Origin: Clostridiales bacterium
Lineage (GTDB): Bacteria > Bacillota > Clostridia > Christensenellales > JAISNN01
NCBI GenBank assembly: GCA_031273965.1
Contig: JAISQX010000179.1
Coordinates: 1-8,372 of the forward strand
Reading direction: 5' to 3'
DNA length: 8,372 bases
The notes under the pieces are model-generated. The model saw only the letters and a program-made list of their open reading frames with translations, did no database searches and was not told the DNA's origin. Shown piece by piece: positions 4,369-8,372 of the stretch; within the stretch, counting starts at the first letter, position 1; the number at the start of each line of letters is the position of its first letter. A program made the position numbers and the translations under genes.

Positions 4369-5636
4369 CATTTATTATCGTTTTTATATTTGATTTTGCC
4401 CCCGACGACGGTATATTCGACGCTTCCTTGGACTTCCAAACCGTTAAAAGGCGTATTTTTACCTTTGCTTACAAATTTTTTCGCGTCAATCCTATACTTC
4501 TTTTCCGTATCGACTATGGTAAAATCGGCATAGCGTTCTTTTTCCCCGCCTGAAATCCCTAATATTTTCTTCGGATTTACACTCATAAGCCGATTGAGCC
4601 TTGGATAATCTATCGCGCGGCTCTTCACAAGATATGTATTTGCAAGCGCGAATGCGGTTTCCAATCCGCTTATTCCGTTAGCGGCGTAATTATATTCGAC
4701 AAATTTGTCGTTGGTATGATGCGGCGCGTGATCAGTTGCCACGACGTCTATCGTACCGTCCTTTATTCCGTCTATTATAGCGAGTCTGTCGGCTTCGGTT
4801 CTCAAAGGCGGGTTGACCTTTGTGTTCGTATCGAACGAAAGGATAAGGCTGTCGTTTGCCGAAAAATAATGCGGACAGGTTTCGCACGTGACCTTAACAC
4901 CCAATCTTTTTGCTTGGCGAATCAGTTCGACGCTGCCCTTTGTGCTGATATGCGCTATATGGACTCTCGCGTCCAAAGCGCTTGAAAGCAAAATATCGCG
5001 CGCTATCATAGCCTCTTCGGCGACGCGCGAAATTCCTCTCAACCCGGCTATCGTCGCGTTATAGCCCTCGTTTACGACCCCGTCCGCAGCAATTTCTTTG
5101 TCCTCCTCGTGGCATATCAATAAAATATCCGCCGTCTTTGCGTACTCCATCGCAAGCCGCATGATATTGCCGTTCAAAACGGGCAGTCCGTCGTCGCTCA
5201 AAGCCACGGCTCCGGCTCTTTTGAGTTTGAACATTTCCGTAATTTCTGCGCCCTTTTGCCCTTTTGTTATCGCGCCTATGGGGTATACGCGGCAATTATC
5301 CGCCGCCATTGCTTTTTCCTTTATATAAGTTATAACCGACGGATTATCGCATACGGGATTCGTATTAGGCATACAGCACACCGAGGTAAATCCGCCCTTG
5401 ACCGCGGCTTTTGTTCCCGACAATATGTCCTCTTTATATTCAAAGCCCGGCTCTCTCAAATGTACGTGCATGTCGACGAAGCCGTCGAATACGTATAGCC
5501 CTTCCGCGTCTATGACTTCGTCTGCGTCAAAATCTTCCGCCTCTCTCAAAACCATTCCGTCTTTTATATATATGTTTCCCTTTATCACGGCGTCGTCCTT
5601 TACGACAAAGCCGTTTTTTATAATCATGCGATTCAT
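4368..5636 (-). CDS. pyrC: Dihydroorotase, class I
   Basis: PyrC is a zinc metalloenzyme of the amidohydrolase superfamily that closes N-carbamoyl-L-aspartate to L-dihydroorotate, the third step of de novo UMP synthesis. The 422-residue length fits the class I type of Gram-positive bacteria. Metal and active-site residues can be read. DMHVHLRE (55-62) gives His57 and His59. ALSDDG (145-150) holds the bridging aspartate typical of class I. CHEED gives His176, HIAH gives His229, and ATDHAPH (300-306) gives the catalytic Asp302. FVDMHVHLREPG and GFTSVCCMPNTNP are diagnostic. The ATG at 5636 is chosen because AAGGAG (5648-5643) is 6 bases upstream; a TTG one codon earlier would be too close. It is the last gene of pyrR-pyrB-pyrC, 80 bases after pyrB, and ends in the shared terminator. 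Confidence 0.96.
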   Translation of the reverse strand: MNRMIIKNGFVVKDDAVIKGNIYIKDGMVLREAEDFDADEVIDAEGLYVFDGFVDMHVHLREPGFEYKEDILSGTKAAVKGGFTSVCCMPNTNPVCDNPSVITYIKEKAMAADNCRVYPIGAITKGQKGAEITEMFKLKRAGAVALSDDGLPVLNGNIMRLAMEYAKTADILLICHEEDKEIAADGVVNEGYNATIAGLRGISRVAEEAMIARDILLSSALDARVHIAHISTKGSVELIRQAKRLGVKVTCETCPHYFSANDSLILSFDTNTKVNPPLRTEADRLAIIDGIKDGTIDVVATDHAPHHTNDKFVEYNYAANGISGLETAFALANTYLVKSRAIDYPRLNRLMSVNPKKILGISGGEKERYADFTIVDTEKKYRIDAKKFVSKGKNTPFNGLEVQGSVEYTVVGGKIKYKNDNK

Positions 5637-5716
5637 CAAAATCTCCTTATTAATCTTCTATTATAGCCCGCGCGCTTAGCCGCCTTTACCGGAATAAAGC
5701 TTTTTGTGGGGTATTT

Positions 5717-6634
5717 CTAATCCCCGCGCTCGCTCCTCGTCAAGAGGAACAACACCGCCATTCTTACCGCGACGCCGTTGGTCACCTGTCTTTCAATAAA
5801 GCTGTTGTGGGCGTCCGCGACGTCGCCGTTTATCTCTACTCCGCGGTTCATAGGGCCCGGGTGCATAATCATTACGTTTTTTTCGGCGCGTAAAAGTCTT
5901 TTTTCGTTTATACCGTAAAGCTCGTTATATTCGCTTAAACTCGGAATCAATCCGGCTTTCATTCTCTCCGATTGTAACCGCAAAGCGACAACGACGTCCG
6001 CGCCGTCCACGGCTTTGTCCGCATTTGTCGTAACCCGCGCTTTTGTCATCTCTATGTACTGCGGAAGCAAGGTATGCGGCGCGCAAACCGTAACGTTCGC
6101 CCCCAGCTTCGTCATTCCCCAAATATTGCTTCTCGCTACTCTGCTATGTTTCACATCCCCTATTATCGCGACTTTAAGCCCTTTCAACTCTTTTTTTTCT
6201 TCCTTTATCGTAAAGATATCCAATAACGCCTGCGTCGGGTGCTCGTTCATGCCGTCGCCGCCATTAATAACCGAAGCCTTGATATTCTTCGCCAAAAAAT
6301 GAGGCGCTCCCGAAACGTTATGCCGCATTATTACGACGTCCGTGCATAGCGCGTCGAGGGTCTTTCCCGTATCTATAAGCGTTTCGCCCTTTTGAACGCT
6401 GGATTGCGCCACGGAAATACTGCTGAGAACCGCGCCCATAAATCTTGCGGCTATTTCAAAGCTTGTTCTTGTCCTCGTACTGTTTTCATAAAAAAGCGTC
6501 GCTACGCTTTTGTTACTCAAGTGGTTCGTCTTTTTTACGTTCTGATTGAGGATTTTTTTCATTTCCGCGGTCGTCGCCAATATGCTTTGTATCCTTTCCG
6601 CGTCCGTTTCCCTCAAACCCAATAAGTCCTTCAC
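5717..6634 (-). CDS. pyrB: Aspartate carbamoyltransferase catalytic subunit
   Basis: PyrB transfers the carbamoyl group from carbamoyl phosphate to L-aspartate, the committed step of pyrimidine synthesis, working as a cytoplasmic trimer. The 305-residue product is of standard length. It shows STRTRTSFE (residues 52-60, carbamoyl-phosphate binding), SSVQKGET (78-85, the loop whose Ser and Lys reach into the neighbouring subunit), HPTQALLD (132-139), GDVKHSRVARS (159-169), RLQSER (219-224, aspartate binding) and HPGPMNRG (258-265). No regulatory pyrI gene is present, as expected in Firmicutes, where PyrR controls expression. The start is a GTG at 6634, with AAGGAG 10 bases upstream; the protein's MKDLLGL opening fits the family. 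It lies 61 bases after pyrR. The 14 bases TAAGGAGATTTTGA ahead of it also precede pyrC. Confidence 0.96.
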   Translation of the reverse strand: MKDLLGLRETDAERIQSILATTAEMKKILNQNVKKTNHLSNKSVATLFYENSTRTRTSFEIAARFMGAVLSSISVAQSSVQKGETLIDTGKTLDALCTDVVIMRHNVSGAPHFLAKNIKASVINGGDGMNEHPTQALLDIFTIKEEKKELKGLKVAIIGDVKHSRVARSNIWGMTKLGANVTVCAPHTLLPQYIEMTKARVTTNADKAVDGADVVVALRLQSERMKAGLIPSLSEYNELYGINEKRLLRAEKNVMIMHPGPMNRGVEINGDVADAHNSFIERQVTNGVAVRMAVLFLLTRSERGD

Positions 6635-6695
6635 CCTTCAAAATCTCCTTAGTCCCAATCTTTATGCGTTTCATGATAATTATGCGTCTTTAATT

Positions 6696-7259
6696 TTATT
6701 GCAATTCCAAATCGACTCTGTTGTCTATATCGTAAAGCTCGACGCTATCGTCGCCGTCTATCTCGTTCAAATTCACTATTACCTTTTCGCTGCACGCCGT
6801 CGGTACGTTCTTCCCGCAATAGTCCGCCCGTATCGGCAATTCCCGATGCCCTCTGTCTATTAACACGGCAAGACGTATTTTTTTCGGCCTGCCGTATTCC
6901 ATAACGGCGTCTATAGCCGCCCTTGCGGTTCTCCCCGTAAAGAGCACGTCGTCGACTATTATCACGGTCTTGTTTATCACGCCGAAAGGTATTTCCGTGC
7001 TGTTTATGACGGGATGCTCGTTTATTATACCCAAATCGTCGCGATACAAAGTAATATCGAGAGTGCCCGTATCAACGCTTCCGCCCGTCACTTTTTTTAT
7101 ACTTTCGGCAATCCTCTTAGTCAAAGGCACGCCTCTCGTCCTCACGCCCACGAGAGCAAGCGAAGACAGATCCGCATTTTTCTCTATTATCTCGTGCGCC
7201 AAGCGCGCAACCGCGCGGTTAATAGCCTCTCCGTCCATAATTATAGCTTTTAAATGCAT
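6696..7259 (-). CDS. pyrR: PyrR: pyr mRNA-binding attenuation regulator / uracil phosphoribosyltransferase
   Basis: PyrR binds a stem-loop in pyr leader RNA when UMP or UTP is plentiful, letting a terminator form, and also has some uracil phosphoribosyltransferase activity. From the ATG at 7259 it is 187 residues (about 180 is usual). Marks are a MDGEAINRAVARLAHEIIEKN opening (from residue 8), LVGVRTRGVPL (36-46), DITLYRDDL (68-76), the PRPP-binding VIIVDDVLFTGRT (99-111) and DRGHRELPIRADY (135-147), all typical of PyrR. The frame extends upstream to 7337, but the extra 26 residues are not family-like and a GAAGG site at 7272-7268 with 8 bases of spacing points to 7259. It heads the pyrR-pyrB-pyrC operon and has its own predicted target site in the leader (7466-7505), so it should regulate itself. 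Confidence 0.95.
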   Translation of the reverse strand: MHLKAIIMDGEAINRAVARLAHEIIEKNADLSSLALVGVRTRGVPLTKRIAESIKKVTGGSVDTGTLDITLYRDDLGIINEHPVINSTEIPFGVINKTVIIVDDVLFTGRTARAAIDAVMEYGRPKKIRLAVLIDRGHRELPIRADYCGKNVPTACSEKVIVNLNEIDGDDSVELYDIDNRVDLELQ

Positions 7260-7312
7260 AAGTTTTACCTTCTTTTTAGAGATTTTTTTTAGACGCGCCG
7301 ATACGGACACAC

Positions 7313-7329
7313 GCTTTGCCTCGCAAAGC
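7313..7329 (-). promoter_or_regulatory. Stem-loop in the pyr leader after the attenuator
   Basis: The arms GCTTTGC and GCAAAGC form a perfect 7-pair stem with a 3-base loop, about 50 bases upstream of the pyrR start. No T-run follows on either strand, so it is not a terminator. It might protect the mRNA or space the ribosome binding site; no known family is recognised. Confidence 0.45.
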
Positions 7330-7368
7330 CCGCGCATATCAAGATATTTATTTTAAGACCAAATATAC

Positions 7369-7396
7369 AAAAAACCTGCCGGAGAACTTCGGCAGG
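7369..7396 (-). terminator. Attenuator terminator of the pyr operon
   Basis: On the minus strand CCTGCCG (7396-7390) and CGGCAGG (7381-7375) make a 7-pair GC-rich stem with an 8-base loop, followed at once by six T (7374-7369). It lies about 115 bases after the predicted transcription start and about 110 bases before the pyrR start codon, so it can only act as a leader attenuator. Its 5' arm is fully shared with the antiterminator. Confidence 0.86.
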
Positions 7397-7477
7397 ATAA
7401 ACACAATTTTTACTTGAACGTATATAACTAATAAACTCTTAGCGTTGACAAAATAAAAATTTACGAATATCTTGCCG
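7390..7477 (-). promoter_or_regulatory. Antiterminator pairing of the pyr leader
   Basis: On the minus strand CGGCAAGATA (7477-7468) can pair with TATCCTGCCG (7399-7390) at 9 of 10 positions, the only mismatch being an A-C at the sixth pair. The 3' arm covers the whole 5' arm of the terminator, so the two cannot coexist. The 5' arm uses the 3' side of the PyrR-binding hairpin, so PyrR binding would remove it. This is the expected three-way switch of PyrR attenuation. Confidence 0.72.
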
Positions 7478-7505
7478 GCATCTCGGTACCGTTTTTAAAG
7501 ATATT
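7466..7505 (-). promoter_or_regulatory. PyrR-binding stem-loop (anti-antiterminator)
   Basis: Read on the minus strand, a lower stem AATATCTT (7505-7498) / AAGATATT (7473-7466) of 8 perfect pairs is followed by an A-rich asymmetric bulge (TAAAAA against GC). Above it are an upper stem CGGTA (7491-7487) / TGCCG (7480-7476) with one U-G pair and a six-base loop CCGAGA (7486-7481). As I recall it, the known PyrR target in Bacillus has this same plan: lower stem, purine-rich internal bulge, upper stem with a U-G pair near the top, and a CNGNGA hexaloop. The one departure is an A-U rather than C-G pair closing the loop. It begins within about 5 bases of the predicted transcript start. Confidence 0.8.
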
Positions 7506-7516
7506 TTCTTATCGAT

Positions 7517-7545
7517 AGTTTACCACTTTTTTTTTAGTATGTCAA
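7517..7545 (-). promoter_or_regulatory. Promoter of the pyrR-pyrB-pyrC operon
   Basis: On the minus strand a perfect TTGACA (7545-7540) is separated by 17 bases, including nine A in a row, from an extended -10 TGG-TAAACT (7525-7517). Transcription should start near 7510. No other candidate in the intergenic space fits the leader elements as well. Confidence 0.82.
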
Positions 7546-7657
7546 CGGATTTTTCAGTTTTTTTAAAGAGTTTTTTATAATGGCAGATTGAGGCAACAAT
7601 TATACACGCTAATGCCGGGCAAAGCGCACGACCGAACAACCGAAAAATAATTTTTTT
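7546..7657. other. Spacer between the divergent pyr and galT promoters
   Basis: This stretch between the two promoters has T-rich and A-rich runs and two isolated -10-like hexamers (TATAAT at 7576-7581 on plus, 7604-7599 on minus) without good -35 partners at 17 bases. No gene or RNA is recognised. Confidence 0.4.
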
Positions 7658-7670
7658 GTAAACGGTTTAC
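7658..7670. promoter_or_regulatory. LacI-family-like operator over the galT promoter
   Basis: GTAAAC (7658-7663) and GTTTAC (7665-7670) form a perfect inverted repeat about a central G. The half-sites are those of LacI/GalR/CcpA-family operators, although the usual CcpA or LacI-family site has an even-length centre. It covers the -35 box of the galT promoter, so a bound regulator would repress. The regulator is not in the window; GalR-like or CcpA control is inferred. Confidence 0.6.
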
Positions 7671-7694
7671 TTTTTGTCTTTTTGCTGATATAAT
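7666..7694 (+). promoter_or_regulatory. Promoter of galT
   Basis: TTTACT (7666-7671), 17 bases of spacer, then an extended -10 TGA-TATAAT (7686-7694) with a perfect hexamer. Transcription should start near 7701, giving a leader of about 77 bases before galT with no obvious structure. Confidence 0.75.
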
Positions 7695-7777
7695 ATATTG
7701 AATTTATTTCAAGAGCATCTTAATCTATATTTTAAAAATCCTACATTCACGCGACTAAAAATATAAGGAAGTTATTT

Positions 7778-8372
7778 ATGAGTATTACCCCGTTTCAAGC
7801 CGCCTCAAAGGCGGAAGAGCTTGTCGCCTATGCCAATGCGCATTTGTATTTAAAGAGTGAAGATAATATTTTTATACGCAATAGGCTTATATTTGAATTG
7901 AACATAAAAGAGCCGGCGCCGTCCGTAACCGAATTTGGCAAGCTTCAGGAGGATATTTTAAACCCTTTGCTTGATTTTGCAGTTGAAACCGGCTTGATTG
8001 AGGACACGGAAACCGATAGAGTATTATATGAAACGCGCTTAATGGGAATAGTTTCCCCTCTCCCCTCCTTTATAATCGAGAGATTTGACCAAATCGCGTT
8101 AAACGAAGGCGTCGAAGCCGCAACCGATTTTCTTAACGATTATTCGATCGATTCCAATTACATAAGAATGACTGATATAGATAAAAACGTACAGTGGGAG
8201 ACAAAAGGTCAATTCGGACGTATAATCATCACCATCAATCGAAGCAAACCCGAAAAAGACCCCAAGGATATTGAGAAAGCAAAAAATACGCCCAAGGGCG
8301 CTTACCCTAAATGTCCGCTATGCAAGGACAACGTCGGTTTTTTCGGCAATTACAATCAATCCGCGCGGCAGA
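7778..8372 (+). CDS. galT: UDP-glucose--hexose-1-phosphate uridylyltransferase, class II, N-terminal part (cut by window edge)
   Basis: GalT exchanges UMP between UDP-glucose and galactose-1-phosphate in the Leloir pathway of galactose use, in the cytoplasm. The window holds the first 198 residues of a protein that in Firmicutes is about 500 long. The sequence follows the class II family, not the E. coli type: NRLIFELNI (35-43), a helical region, SNYIRMTDIDKNVQWE (126-141), ITINRSKPEKDPKDI (151-165) and YPKCPLCKDNVGFFGNY (176-192). The catalytic histidine region lies beyond the edge. The ATG at 7778 has AAGGA 8 bases upstream, so the start is secure. It is transcribed away from the pyr operon and may be the first gene of a gal operon. 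The promoter carries a LacI-type operator, in keeping with sugar control. Confidence 0.92.
   Translation, partial: MSITPFQAASKAEELVAYANAHLYLKSEDNIFIRNRLIFELNIKEPAPSVTEFGKLQEDILNPLLDFAVETGLIEDTETDRVLYETRLMGIVSPLPSFIIERFDQIALNEGVEAATDFLNDYSIDSNYIRMTDIDKNVQWETKGQFGRIIITINRSKPEKDPKDIEKAKNTPKGAYPKCPLCKDNVGFFGNYNQSARQ

Noticed and set aside
5660..5688. Internal promoter before pyrC (TATAAT at 5665-5660 on the minus strand)
   Set aside because: There is no acceptable -35 box 16-18 bases upstream, and the spacer is GC-rich. Operon transcription from the pyrR promoter explains expression.
7260..7337. Upstream extension of pyrR to 7337
   Set aside because: The 26 extra residues are lysine- and arginine-rich and unlike PyrR, while the ATG at 7259 has a well-placed ribosome binding site.

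Overview
The window looks like a chromosome segment of a low-to-moderate GC, Gram-positive, Clostridia-like Firmicute, probably an uncultured lineage. Four things suggest this. The Asp23-type protein, nusB, folD and xseA lie in the order known from Firmicutes. The pyr operon starts with pyrR and its leader holds what looks like a complete PyrR attenuator. The galactose-1-phosphate uridylyltransferase is of the class II type typical of Firmicutes. A DUF421 (YetF-like) gene overlaps a DUF4363 gene, a pairing common in Clostridia. Ribosome binding sites are strong AGGAG-type sequences. No species can be named from the sequence alone.

Layout. Positions 1-2137, minus strand: a leftward housekeeping cluster of an Asp23/Gls24-family protein, nusB, folD and the start of xseA, with a good promoter (TTGTAA-17-TATAAT) at 2187-2159. 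Positions 2138-2788: a gene-free stretch of about 650 bases. Its right half holds 2.4 tandem copies of a 150-base, hairpin-rich repeat (2391-2753). Positions 2789-4300, plus strand: a short helix-turn-helix protein resembling the N-terminus of a WYL-type regulator without its effector domain, then a DUF421 membrane protein overlapping a DUF4363 protein, closed by a terminator that works on both strands. Positions 4368-7545, minus strand: pyrimidine synthesis operon pyrR-pyrB-pyrC with promoter, PyrR-binding hairpin, antiterminator and terminator in the leader. Positions 7658-8372, plus strand: a divergent galT, cut by the window edge, with a LacI-family-like operator over its promoter.

How the genes work together. 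PyrB (aspartate transcarbamoylase) and PyrC (dihydroorotase) carry out the second and third steps of de novo UMP synthesis. PyrR, encoded first, should sense UMP or UTP and control the attenuator ahead of its own gene. Leftward of the repeats, NusB (transcription antitermination), FolD (one-carbon folate interconversion) and XseA (exonuclease VII large subunit) form a conserved housekeeping group with no shared pathway. The plus-strand block 2391-4300 interrupts two leftward operons and looks like an accessory insert.

The most interesting signals are the PyrR attenuator, which can be read base by base, and the tandem repeats. The differences between repeat copies keep the hairpins (compensatory or G-U changes) while breaking the reading frame, which suggests a structured nucleic acid rather than a gene.
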